A DNA stretch of 64,000 nt from Liriodendron chinense (Eukaryota > Streptophyta > Magnoliopsida > Magnoliales > Magnoliaceae): positions 5,828,001 through 5,892,000 of the forward strand of contig ML058526.1 of the NCBI GenBank assembly GCA_003013855.2, given 5' to 3'. A program made the translations under genes and the position numbers. Shown one piece after another: positions 10,001 to 19,761 of this stretch (within the stretch, counting starts at the first letter, position 1; every line of letters begins with the position of its first letter). The notes under the pieces are model-generated. The model did not search any database and had not been told where the DNA came from. It worked only from the letters and a program-made list of their open reading frames with translations.

Positions 10001-11501
10001 TATTTTTTCCTAAAACTTCCATAATTGCAATTAAACAACAGAATGAACCTAGTTATCAGGATTAGGATTAATCTCGATTTTGTAGAAACTCTGACAAAAA
10101 CATGCCCTAATAAAACTCTACATGAAAATTGAACTAAAAGGTGACCTAACCTTAAATTATTGTCCAAAAAAATGTTAAAACTGACCACATTTTCCATTTT
10201 TATATGATTAGTTTTTAAATTCATGTGCACAAGGTGGGGTACATAGTATGGAGAGATTCCTATAATTTGTCCTTCATGCCTTGTTAGATTGATTTTAAGA
10301 GTGGCTATGGGTTGAGATTGGGTTGAGTGGTTCTAGCCCTATCCTGGAGCCATAAACCTTAATCCTAACTAAGCTCAAGCCCTATCAAGGTAAGGAGGCT
10401 CTGGCTTGGCCCTTGGCTCAAGCTAGCCCTATTAGGGTATAGAGGCCCTAGCCCCGACCCTTGCCTAGAGGGTTAGGGCGGGCCAGGCTAGGCCAGGGAA
10501 AATCTAGACCATGGTTAGGCCAGGGCCAACCTTACAAGTTAAAGATGAGTTACATCTATGATATTAGTGCAATTAATGTGTAATTATTAAGTACATCTTT
10601 ATAAACCATCATGTTGTTTCAGAATACTAAATTTTTTTGTGGCACACTGGTGTCAAATAAGATCATTCGTCAATCAAGCATATGCCCCACCCAATTCTCC
10701 ATCATAGGTATAGACTTAAATGATTGTATTAATGTATTGTTCACCATTTAATTAAAGTGGAGTTCACAATTTGGACACTTTATAAGTGCCTACATATCAT
10801 CCATCACATTCTACTAGAGTATCAAAGTTCTCTATATATTCTTCTATACACCATTATATTCTATTATCTACATAACTAATATGCACATAGTATGTAGTAT
10901 ACGCCAGGGCAATAGGTTGGGCTTTTCATCATTAGTCTTGGCCCAGCCTACCCTGAACACCAGGCCTAGCAAGCTCGAGCCCAGCTCTTAGACCATGTCT
11001 AGTGGCCCAAGTCCTGGCCCTTTAGTGTTGGGTCACTTCAGCTATGGTTACCACTGCTACCCCTAATTGGTGTTGGTAATAACTCGTACATTTGAATACA
11101 CTATCACATTATGATCAAGTGGGGGGGCCACCACCTGACTTGTATGGTGGGATCCACACCTCCTTAGTACATGAGACATCTCAGTTGGCATGACTAATGG
11201 TGATGATGAGTGTACCAAATATATAATCATTTTTATATCAGGTGTTCCATATATTCTTTATTACAAGAAAAACATGAACTAAGTCTATAGTATGGATGTA
11301 ATTTTGCAGATCATGGCCTACCTTCTAATCTCTGCAGCATCTGCAGCCATTCCATTCACAACTCGTTTGCGAGAGCTGGAAAATAGCCTTTTCACCGACG
11401 GATTGGCAGCGTCCATAAGTATGGCCTTCTTTGCATTCATGGCTCTCGCTTCGTCCGCCTCAATTTCTGGATATAGGCTCTCTAATCAAAGTTACATATA
11501 A
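4036..11501 (+). CDS. CASPL4: CASP-like membrane protein, CASPL4 type, copy A (three exons)
   Basis: Exons are 4036-4424, 4559-4694 and 11310-11501, all with GT-AG introns (ACAG|GTGATA, TTGCAG|ATATTG, CCAG|GTACGT, TTGCAG|ATCATG). Phases keep one frame of 238 codons plus stop. The CASP-like (DUF588/MARVEL-related) family has four membrane spans: here TM1 after LLKKGNMVLR (with the family Arg), TM2 YCLAIAILASLYTGVQV, TM3 following FFGDQ (family Asp) through AYLLISAASAAIP, and TM4 SISMAFFAFMALASSASISG. Family members act at the plasma membrane as scaffolds; the role of this one is unknown. The N-terminus has three 19-residue repeats. I chose ATG 4036 because MSEEVGH is conserved with copy B and upstream ORF extension has no ATG. 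Exon 3 departs from the usual family sequence (LRELENSLFTDGLAAS), suggesting relaxed constraint. Intron 2 (6.6 kb) contains a chromovirus. No frame break is seen in the exons. Confidence 0.88.
4048..4218 (+). repeat. 57-bp coding minisatellite, three copies, in CASPL4 copy A exon 1
   Basis: Three units start at 4048, 4105 and 4162 with GTGGGCCATGA. Each encodes 19 residues (VGH[D/E]NSKGPTSTK[N/D/H]VESM). Copy B has a single unit at 47919-47972. The length keeps the frame and accounts exactly for the 38-residue difference between the two proteins. Confidence 0.95.
5019..5234. repeat. 108-bp tandem duplication in intron 2 of copy A
   Basis: The unit starting CTCAAGTGTTGAAACAAG at 5019 recurs at 5127 with a few substitutions, including TCTTCACTCAATCTCCCACT in both. 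It has no counterpart at the aligned place in copy B, near 49500-49560. Confidence 0.85.
5562..6615 (+). repeat. 5' LTR of the chromovirus
   Basis: Begins TGATGGGGACAGCAGACC and ends CCTGAGTCA. It is the direct counterpart of 8815-9867, with shared landmarks TTTAGGCACTTT, GGATTATATAA and CTTGGATTTA. The TATATAA at about 5832 is a possible TATA box in both LTRs. A pyrimidine T-tract at 6483-6499 is longer in the 3' LTR. Confidence 0.9.
6621..6632 (+). promoter_or_regulatory. Primer-binding site (tRNA-iMet type), chromovirus
   Basis: TGGTATTAAAGC five bases after the LTR end resembles the standard plant initiator-Met PBS (TGGTATCAGAGC) with two mismatches. Confidence 0.6.
6870..7519 (+). pseudogene. 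Chromovirus gag fragment
   Basis: In broken frames, 6880-7150 encodes a Retrotrans_gag-like stretch: a DWLEDLKYFFTRYDMSD-like segment, then VRFAKLKLVSQARSFW and WNEMKEHLIDKYL. This is the gag core of plant chromoviruses, which normally forms the capsid. In-frame stops interrupt it (for example just after MSDNY near 6981 and in PISxWNEM). A following 70-codon acidic stretch (7307-7519) looks like the spacer towards protease. There is no zinc knuckle. Confidence 0.7.
7560..8194 (+). pseudogene. Chromovirus protease/RT fragments
   Basis: DELPPKQDIKHAIDFVP (about 7690-7745) is the classic entry into Ty3/gypsy RT. FIPCVVPILFTSKNDGT, about 7870-7915, is a degraded fingers motif. The text then jumps to QVCGMLKNVKLCVTRKKCS (8030-8090), which normally lies after the YxDD active site, so the catalytic core has been deleted. 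Stops at 7776 and 7848 also break the frame. Confidence 0.75.
8215..8775 (+). pseudogene. Chromovirus integrase C-terminus with chromodomain-like tail
   Basis: The segment KLQARSADPYKILKHLGTNA followed by IGISSTFNVEDLVAFKG (8390-8520) is the GPY/F-like integrase C-terminus of plant Ty3/gypsy elements. A frame change then leads to EGGYQKYLIKWKNMPTSYCT (about 8653-8712), resembling the chromodomain that targets chromoviruses to chromatin. The aromatic residues are partly retained (Y, W). Stops show that it is dead. Confidence 0.8.
8815..9867 (+). repeat. 3' LTR of the chromovirus
   Basis: Begins TGATGAGGACATC directly after a purine-rich GGGGAGAGT (8806-8814, likely polypurine tract) and ends CCCGAGTCA. 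It aligns over its full length with 5562-6615 at clearly reduced identity, with a T-tract of about 24 bases near 9727-9750. Confidence 0.9.
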
Positions 11502-11519
11502 GCTTAGTTGCTTTTATTC

Positions 11520-11557
<38 letters not shown>

Positions 11558-12185
11558 AACAATTCATTAGCCCTTTAAAACAATGATATGATTTCAGATT
11601 GTATTTTGATTCTATGTGTTTGCATAGTCAAGGTATGATATTTGCACTTGGGAAAGGATATAATGTAAACAATTAAAATTTTAGAATCTCCATGCATCAA
11701 TCATAAAGTACGGAGCCTTACTTGATTCCGCCATTACCATCGACTGTTGAACTTGTCGGAGAAGAAGAGTAGCTATTGGCCTTTGGGTCTTTTGCTTTGT
11801 CGAAAGAGCTTTTCGTTGCTTGAATCAGATGAGTGGAGAGGAGACCAATGCTTCTCTTTTATACACTTGGATTGGCAATGGGGGAAGCCCATCCATCGCC
11901 AAATTCTTTGCCATTGTTGTCGACTCTACGCCTCTCGAACGTGAGAAAGGACACTTTAGTAGTTAACTTCTCAAATATAAAGGTGTCAATGGGTTGGGTT
12001 GGGGCTAGGCCAAGCTCAAGCCAAGCTTGACTAGCTTTGTTCAACTTAGGCCCAAGTCTGATCCAAGTCCACTACGGGCCAAAATAGTCCAGCTCGGCAT
12101 GCTTATGCTGGGTCCGGCCTGAGTCCAGCCCAAGCCCGAATCTGGGGTTGTTGCAGGGGTTCCCATTCCATGGGGATTTCTTGTC

Positions 12186-12189
<4 letters not shown>

Positions 12190-12237
<48 letters not shown>
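12190..12237. repeat. (GA)n microsatellite
   Basis: About 24 uninterrupted GA units. The copy B counterpart has only GATGAGAGAGAAGATGG, so the expansion is specific to copy A. Confidence 0.95.
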
Positions 12238-12240
<3 letters not shown>

Positions 12241-13913
12241 GAAGCATGGATTGGAGCAAAGAGAGAGACCACTATCTCACCATTTTCTCTGCAAAATGTT
12301 GAAATAACCAGATGAAAAATCTATATGATTCCCATTTCGAGCCTCTAGAAAATTCTACCCCCTACAACGGCTAAAAATCCCAAGGTGTGTCTCATCTCGA
12401 GCCCGATCACTACAACCTCACTCCCCTCTCTCTCATCTCGACAGAGAGATTTCCGGGTTTTTTTTATATTTTTTTCTTTTAGATGGAAAGCATGGAGAAG
12501 AGAGGGAGGGAACATGGGAGTATTTTATTTAAAAACAAAACCCTAACGAGTAGGCAGAGCTGTCCTTATGGGCTTTTGGACATCTACATCCCATGGGCTA
12601 ACTGACACCCTTACTCAAATGCATGTGTCAGTATGGTACTCCAAATAGTTATATATATGCACCAAACCTCCGTAGGCCGTCCGTTTGATTGATCCAAACT
12701 GTCCACATCCTCCACTTAGACATGCGTACCATATATAGCCCATTATAAAGTTCTATTATAGGCTTGAGATACAATTGCTCTCTTTGAAAATGTGGGGCAT
12801 TCCAATTGTAGATTTAAACCGTTATGCATCCATGCCACCATTGGCAAGCCAAGATGTTAAATCATTCCGATGGGATCATCCTAAGACTTTAGATGCTGGT
12901 TACTTTTATTTGGAGGACCAACAACTTACAACCAGTTGTACATGATAAACCTAACTTTTTATGCCTTTCCAATTTTAGCTTCCACACTTTCAAATGGTAA
13001 AAGTCTTAGAAAATAGTTGATCAATTATCTTTTATTATAGCTATTTATTTTATGTCATAGATTAGATGGTTCGTATTGTCTGACCAAATTGTTGTGGATA
13101 TCCAAGGATGAAACTATCATATGTATTCATAAAGAGGGACACACGAATACATATGCATGAGCTCATCGTTGAAAAGGAAAAATACAAATATACACATAAT
13201 TACATCCTTATCTACATTGTATTTTACATCCTTGTCGTTAACACCTTCCTCAAACTCAGGTGCTTTAATGGGGGAGTAACCATAGTTTGATAAAAACAAA
13301 GGAAATATAGTTGTAGATTGAGCCTTGGAGAGAAGATAAGCTATTATATGCTCTAAATGATATAATGATAATGCCTGGTAGAACATGATAGCAAATAAAG
13401 TGATAATTAATCTCAACATGCTTCGTTTACTGATGAAAATTATCGTTATGTGCAATTTGAATTGCACACTTATTGTCACAAAATATCAAGGAAGGAACAT
13501 TGCATGAGATATTCATGTCTCAACTAGCAAAACACTACCTTAGCCTATGGTCAAACAAAATTATCTTGTACTCCTTATTAGAGCTTTGAAAATGTAACAG
13601 AAACTTTTCAAAAGTCCAGATTAGTTGATTAAGTGCCTAGGGATAATCATTTAAATATTATCAAGTTTATACAAATTAAAATCAATATAAAAAAATTTGG
13701 GTACAAAAATACCTTTTAATCAACATTATCAAAAATCATTTTTCCAATACTACGCCTTTGAAATAAAATGATATCTCTTAGAACAATTTCAAGTGAAAAG
13801 AGGAAGAAAGTTAACACACCGACTCAAAAGCAAGGCTAAAGTAGCATACAAGAGAGGCACGCATAGAAGACCCACACGTGTGCATGTGTTGATATAAGAA
13901 TGGGGAGGCAAGA

Positions 13914-13918
<5 letters not shown>

Positions 13919-14008
<90 letters not shown>
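13919..14008. repeat. Compound (TC)n(TA)n microsatellite
   Basis: About 22 TC units followed by about 22 TA units. The MITE at 14009-14384 lies inside the TA tract, which resumes at 14387-14401. Confidence 0.95.
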
Positions 14009-14010
<2 letters not shown>

Positions 14011-14384
14011 AAGGCTCACCTACGAACTATCTCCCACGAGAACTCGTGAGAGATTTCTTAGGCCTCATCACACATGATGTGTACCTAAAATTTGAGCCGT
14101 CCATGTGATGCAGTATCCCGAAAAACCCCTGGGAACCAACTTTCAACCTGGTTCACAAATCTGATGGGCCATGACAAATGGAAACAGCTTCCTCCCATGA
14201 TTTGCCTCTCTTTCTCTTTTATGGCCCACCAAACTTCTGGATCAAGTAGAAATTTGGGCCTCGGGGGTTTTTCGGGGTACTGCATCACATGGACGGCTCA
14301 GATTTTAGGGACACATCATGTGTGATAAGGCCTAAGAAATCTCTCACAAGTTCTCGTGAGAGATGATTCATAGGTGAGCATTCC
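14009..14384. mobile_element. Foldback MITE with ~125-bp terminal inverted repeats
   Basis: The left arm (GGAAGGCTCACCTACGAACT...) and the right arm, read in reverse complement (GGAATGCTCACCTATGAATC...), pair for about 125 bp. They share GAGAACTCGTGAGAGAT, the TTAGGCCT(CAT/TAT)CACACATGATG region, CCGTCCATGTGATGCAGTA and CGAAAAACCCC. About 120 bp of non-coding DNA lies between them. Flanks TATATATA and TCTATATA could be an 8-bp target duplication, but low-complexity TA DNA makes this unsure. It is absent from the aligned position in copy B (about 54285), so it inserted after the duplication. Confidence 0.85.
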
Positions 14385-14401
14385 TCTATATATATATATA
14401 T

Positions 14402-16246
14402 AGTGCTCCCTTACGAATAGTAGCGCAACAGTCTTAAATCTAAACCACCCAAAATAAAAAGACGATATTTACTTTTGGCTCTTGCTTTAGGTGGGTCCAA
14501 CAATAACCTGTTTCTACAATCTCGGCTGACCATCAAATGCATTAGATTGTGTTCTCCACATGAATTAGTAATGGGCCTGATTTTTAAGCTCTATGACTAA
14601 AATTGGGTCATGTATCTCATGGTGACAATGGAATTTAAAAAACCACATGAATTAGTAATGGGCCTGATTTTTAAGCTCTAGGACTAAAATTGGGTCATGT
14701 ATCTCATGGTGAGAATGGAATTTAAAATTTTTTTTTTTTTTTTTAAAAAAAAGCAAGTTAGTCCCATTGCTATCATATATACCTTTCTACGTAAATGGCA
14801 TTACCTATTACCGTCATCTGGCTAAGGTGGCCCCATCATCACATATTTCCTAAAGCCACTCCAATCATCAAGTGTATAACCCATTTTTAGTTGTAGGGCA
14901 AAAACATCAACCAAACCTGCGATTCAAGAGGGCTACACCAAAGGAAACAGTTGGAAGAGAAACGTTTATCATTGTTTTTTTATAGGGCCTCATGATGATT
15001 ATGTGAAATCCATGTGAACTAGGGCAATAAAATCAGGCCCATCAGTGGGGCATAGTCCTATACACTATTTTCGATCATATGGCCCACCTGAATCACAAAT
15101 TGGGCTGATTTTTTAGCCCTATTTCTAAAATTAAGTACTTGATGATCAGATTGAATTTCAAAAATACATGATGGTGGACCACCATAGCTGGAGGACCCTT
15201 TACGTAAGGTCATTTACATAAGAAGAATGTGCTGGCAATGGGCACCAACTTGATGTTTTTCTGAAATCCATTTCTGGCATTAGTTGTATCACCCAATTTT
15301 TTCGTCATAAAGCTAAAAAAATAAGTCCTATCAATGATTCAAAGTAGACCACATGATCAAGAACATTGTATAGGACAATGCCAACTCTCCAAACTGTTTC
15401 CCTTGGTATGGCCCACCTAAATTATAGATGGACCTAATTTTTTCGTGCCAAATTATTTCTCTTGATGAGGCATCTAATGGTTTGGATGAATTTCATATGA
15501 TCATCACAATGGGCCCTATAAAAAACAACCGTGCACATCTCTTCCAATTATTTCCTTTGGTGTGGCCCAACTGAATCATGGATTTGACTATTTTTAAAGC
15601 CTTGCGTCTAAAATTGGAGTATGCATCTAATGATCAAAGTGGCTTTCAAAAATACATGATTGTGGGCCCACCTAGCTAGAGGATGCTTTACGTAGCTGTA
15701 ACGCCATTTAGATCAGTGGCCCCAACTTAATAATTTAAAGAAATCCATTTTTACCATAAGTTATAAATGACCCAATTTTAGTCCTAGAACTTAAAAATTA
15801 GGCCCATTAGTGATTCAGGAGGATCACACAATTGAGAACAATGTACACAATGACGCCCACCTTCCAAGTTGCTTCCCATAGTGTGGCCCACCAAAATCAC
15901 AAATAGGCTTGATCTTTGGGCTCTAAGCTTAAATTGTTGTGTGACATCTAATGATTCACATGGATTTCACCTACTCATCATGTAGGGCCCCATAAAAATC
16001 AATAATACATATCTCTCTTCCAACTATTTCCTTTCATGTGGTGCACCTCAATATGGATGTGGTTGATTTTTTGACATTGGGCTTAACATGGGCTGATGCA
16101 TTGGATAGTCAAAGGAGATGTAGAAATATATTATGATGGGACCCACTTAAGCTAAGAGCCAAAAGTAAATACCATGTATTTCAGTGGTTTAGATTTAAAA
16201 GTGCAGCCATGTAGATTCCCTACATTACGACTCGTAAGGGAGCACT
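14402..16246. mobile_element. Non-autonomous 1.8-kb element with ~100-bp inverted ends (AGTGCTCCCTTACGA)
   Basis: The left end AGTGCTCCCTTACGA...CTTAAATCTAAACCACC...TATTTACTTTTGGCTCT...GTGGGTCC is mirrored at 16140-16246 as GGGACCCAC...AAGAGCCAAAAGTAAATA...GGTTTAGATTTAA...TCGTAAGGGAGCACT. The interior holds degenerate repeats of GGCCCACC-type sequence and no ORF. An 87-bp tandem duplication lies at 14556-14729. The right tip (ACTCGTAAGGGAGCACTAC) is repeated about 42 bp later near 16270-16292. The transposon superfamily is not clear because no clean target duplication is visible. The copy B version (54296-55835) has lost both tips. Confidence 0.7.
14556..14729. repeat. 87-bp tandem duplication
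   Basis: CCACATGAATTAGTAATGGG starts at 14556 and again at 14643, with near-identical following sequence up to GGAATTTAAAA. Only one unit can be aligned in copy B. Confidence 0.9.
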
Positions 16247-19200
16247 ACTCAGTGGGGGTATGCACTACGGCTCGTAAGGGAGCACTACGCACTAGGGGGT
16301 ATGGATTTCAAAGGCTCTCTTTCTTATACCCTCACACTAGGATAAGATCTTTTTATAAAAGAGGGTTCAGATTTTTAGGAGAGACTAGTATAGTGCTCCA
16401 ACACCTTACAAACTTTGATAATGTTCCACTATATCTAAAGTTTGTAATCATGCCTAACCATATATCCAAATTGACTTAATTCCTTTCTATAGATGAGCAT
16501 CCATCCTTAATCTAATTCTCATGCAAATTAAGTGATGAACCACAAGATCCCAACTATTAGAATTACCATTAAGTGCGATGAAAATATTCTAACAATAAAA
16601 TAAATAATCAACAATTGAAAAAATACATAGAACCATTTGAAACCTATGGGTGTATCGGTATTAGTAAAAAAAACCACTCGGTGGATAATCCAATCTATCA
16701 AATCTCAGGCATAAGAGTGTCCCTATGAGACTAGTATATCCCTTACTAAATTATATAAACATTAATTCTATCCCAATATATGAACCTAGTCACAACTACA
16801 TATGAGCCATTAATTGCAATTGACTATATGAGGAGACCTAAAATACATTATATTAGAAACTTGAACTCTCCATATATCCTCAAGTCCAAGGATGCTAATT
16901 TGGTTTGGATAGACTTCATTTGACGAACATCGCCACCCCTGGAATCAATAAGAAAATGGCGTGCTGACGTTTCATATCAGTGAATAAACTGAAACCAAAG
17001 AATAGACGTCTCTCACTCACCGCCTAAAGCACACTATGCTCCGCTTCAACAAATGAGACTTTTCGGTGGAACTGGTGAACCACGCGAGCTGGTTAGATGC
17101 GTGGGAGAAGAGAGGGCTCGTAGTACCTACTAGCGCTGCTATGTAGTAGAAGGGAAGGAGCCTAAATCGACCCCCTTCTTTCTTTTTATTCAAAGACACA
17201 AAAGAAGTACAAAGAGATTGGACTCTTAGACAATGTTAGTATATAAGCAAGTCGATTTAAACAAAACATGATGGGTATCTTAGTCTACAGACTTGAAGTA
17301 ATCATCAATGCAAGTATCTAATCAGTCTAATATCATGAGCATATTCCAATGACACACACATATTTTGCTGTAGCGCATGGGCTCCAACTTGTCATTGAAC
17401 CCAACCATGTAGACCTTCTATCCTAATTTCTCATCAATTCCCTTAAAGAGAATGATAAGAATGAATAAAAACATATTTTTGTTACAACTTGTTAAATGAT
17501 TATGGAATAACATAATACTAAGATCTATAAAATACAACTCTTCCTTGAATAATGATTGTTGTACCCACTTTTAAGTTTCCAAGGACAACTAAAGAAATCT
17601 CTCTTTCTTATACAAATGATTTAAGATATACCTTCATATTATTTGTTAAGGCACTAATAAGATTGTCATGCATGAACCATATTCATCATGATTTATAGAC
17701 AAGATCATCAATTCAAATTTTAAAAAATTAACACAATGGCTTTACAAGTCACACAATACTTACACTCTCTATTTCTGCACACCCTATAGAGCATTTGGAT
17801 TGAGTACAATTGTTAAATAAAAAATACATATGGTTTCATCAGCTTAAATTAGCTTAAGTAGCTCGGGTAGTCATCCTTTTTAGATGGCTTTCGTGAGTTT
17901 CCTATTGTCAATTGAATTAATGAGTGGATGGGGACAACTCTACAATCTAGCCCTTCATCAGGTAGTATTGAATTGATTGTTCAAGTGGATCATAGGACTG
18001 CATCTTGCTAGGAAAGTTGATTCTAATCCCCTTCTTGGTCAAAGGCATCTCCTTCTCTAGAGAGAGAGAGAGAGAGAGAGAGAAATTTTTACACTAAAGA
18101 GCTTCAGAATGCATACTACGTAAAAAGCCAACTTAGGCAATAGATTTCAAGCTAACTTTATTTGTTGGCCTTTATAAGGTATGGTAGTAGAAATAGGAGT
18201 AGGAACATCACTATCTATAGACCTATCAATGGCTTTTGGAGGAGCTAGAGAAACCATCCCTTGCTCAAAAGTTTTAAAGTTGTCCAAGATCAAACTCAAA
18301 AGAATTCTTACTATTAGCAAGTCAAGCGGTTGATTGGTCTTCATCACCAAGGAAAGGAAGATAGCAGGGATATATACCAATGTTATAGACTTGATTTGGC
18401 TTTCTTCCTGCACGGCAATCCCTTCATTACCACTATCTCAAAACCTACTAAGAAATAAGAAATAGAAATTGTTGTCGCTTGGAACTTAAAAACAGCTAAG
18501 GTCAGCTAGGCCCGACCTTATGATCTTTTCCACCCTTGTCTTCCCAAGACGAAGCAAGCTTGTGACACCCTAGGATTAATGAGTGGGAGTCTCGTCCCAT
18601 AACCATTGGAGTGATCTATAGTTGCGATAAAACCATTACCCTTATCTCGTCCGTGTTTGGCAGACGTGCCCTGGACTTGTCGTGCCGCCTCTCTGGTGGT
18701 GGTTGTCTTGGTTTGCTCGAGAGGTGCACTCCCTCCCTTTGGGTTTCTCACCCAAACCATAGATCCCAGGGGATGAGGCCAATCTCTGCCTCTATCAATT
18801 TAGCTTGAGACAGATGTCGTTGCTCCTCAGCCAAGTGAGCAAAGCACTTGTACATAACTGCTCGACTCCTCAGCTATACATGGGAGCTGAGGTCATGGCC
18901 TTTGCCCTAACTTTCGCTTTTGTAGGTGTTAATAGGACTGCAGTAGGAAGCTCAACAGTAGCAAGGGTCATCGGCTAATCACTTCGGCCCCATTTCTCTT
19001 CAGCTCGGCGGAAGGGCTGAGGACTTCTACTTGGGCATCTAAGCCTCTGGGCTCTCTACTGTGTGTGGGACCAGTTCAGAATTCCCCTACAACAGAAACC
19101 AACTAGAATGGGAGAATCGTAGCTACCCATGTATCCAGAAACAAAGTGGGGAAGCATAATACAAATGAACAAATGAAACAATGTATGGAACTCGAGTGAT

Positions 19201-19761
19201 GGGCTTCGTATTACTAGAAGCATGAACATTAAGAATTCCTCAATTTTGTAGCTTTACATCTAAACTTTAATTCCTCATCACTTCTCCTAACTAATAGAAG
19301 TTTCTTTCCTTAACAATACTTTTCTTTTTTAACTTTCTTTGCAACAATCCATTTTCCTTCATGTAAAAGTAACACAAAAGAAATAGTATTATCCAATCTA
19401 TATATTTTTTAAATTACTTACATCTAAAGATGTTTATACCAGATGACCAATTGCAACATCTTCAACATCTAATTAATTATAGCTTATAAAGAAAAGGTAG
19501 GTGTTCCATAAGTTATGGTGCTCCTAGTTGAATCAGAAACTAATAAGTCAATCATTTTTATACTTTCTTAATAAAATCCTCTTCCTTGATAAAAAAATAA
19601 ATAAATAAATAAAAAGATGATGCCACATACAGCAAGATCTCGATAAGAGACAAATAATGGAAGATCTTTTCGGTTGCTCTGATTGCCAAATTTAATCAAA
19701 TTCTAAAAAGTCATGAGTAGTCCAAAAAGATTAAGTCCAATTGACGACTGCCATGCGATAC
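16247..19761. other. Gene-free stretch
   Basis: No coding region, structural RNA or complete transposon is recognised. It contains a (GA)n at 18059-18083, an (AAAT)-rich spot near 19592-19612, and a short GC-richer island at about 17020-17190 whose composition differs from its AT-rich surroundings. The 18500-19090 segment is also GC-richer, without a convincing frame. Confidence 0.5.
17020..17190. other. GC-richer island, possibly organelle-derived
   Basis: The segment GAACTGGTGAACCACGCGAG through GAAGGGAAGGAGCCTAAATC stands out from AT-rich flanks and recalls plant mitochondrial intergenic sequence. This is a memory-based impression only; no gene is present. A nuclear insertion of mitochondrial DNA is one explanation. 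Confidence 0.25.

Larger units (their letters stand above)
11502..14008. other. 3' flank of CASPL4 copy A with microsatellites, no gene seen
   Basis: Non-coding DNA collinear with 51450-54285. It contains (TC)n at about 11525-11556, a 48-bp (GA)n at 12190-12237 that is almost absent from copy B (52613-52624), and a (TC)n then (TA)n run at about 13919-14008. A stretch in copy B (51880-52320) has no match here. Apparent ORFs, such as those running through the (CT)n tracts, are low-complexity artefacts. Confidence 0.6.
2486..15760. repeat. Segmental duplication, copy A (paired with 46396-55835)
   Basis: From TCTATGATATGGCATG at about 2488 to the segment AAAGAAATCCATTTTTACC near 15760, this block is collinear with 46396-55835, with scattered substitutions and indels. 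It carries upstream DNA, the CASPL4 exons and introns, a shared 3' flank with microsatellites, and the left part of an inverted-repeat element. Copy A is longer because it holds the 5562-9867 chromovirus, a 57-bp coding repeat expansion, a 108-bp tandem duplication, an expanded (GA)n at 12190 and the MITE at 14009. Similarity in introns and flanks, not only exons, shows duplication of DNA rather than retroposition. Confidence 0.9.

Noticed and set aside
12072..12272. Ser-Leu repeat ORF
   Set aside because: Translation of the (GA)n microsatellite.
13789..14019. Tyr-Ile and Arg-Glu repeat ORF
   Set aside because: Translation of the (TA)n and (TC)n tracts.
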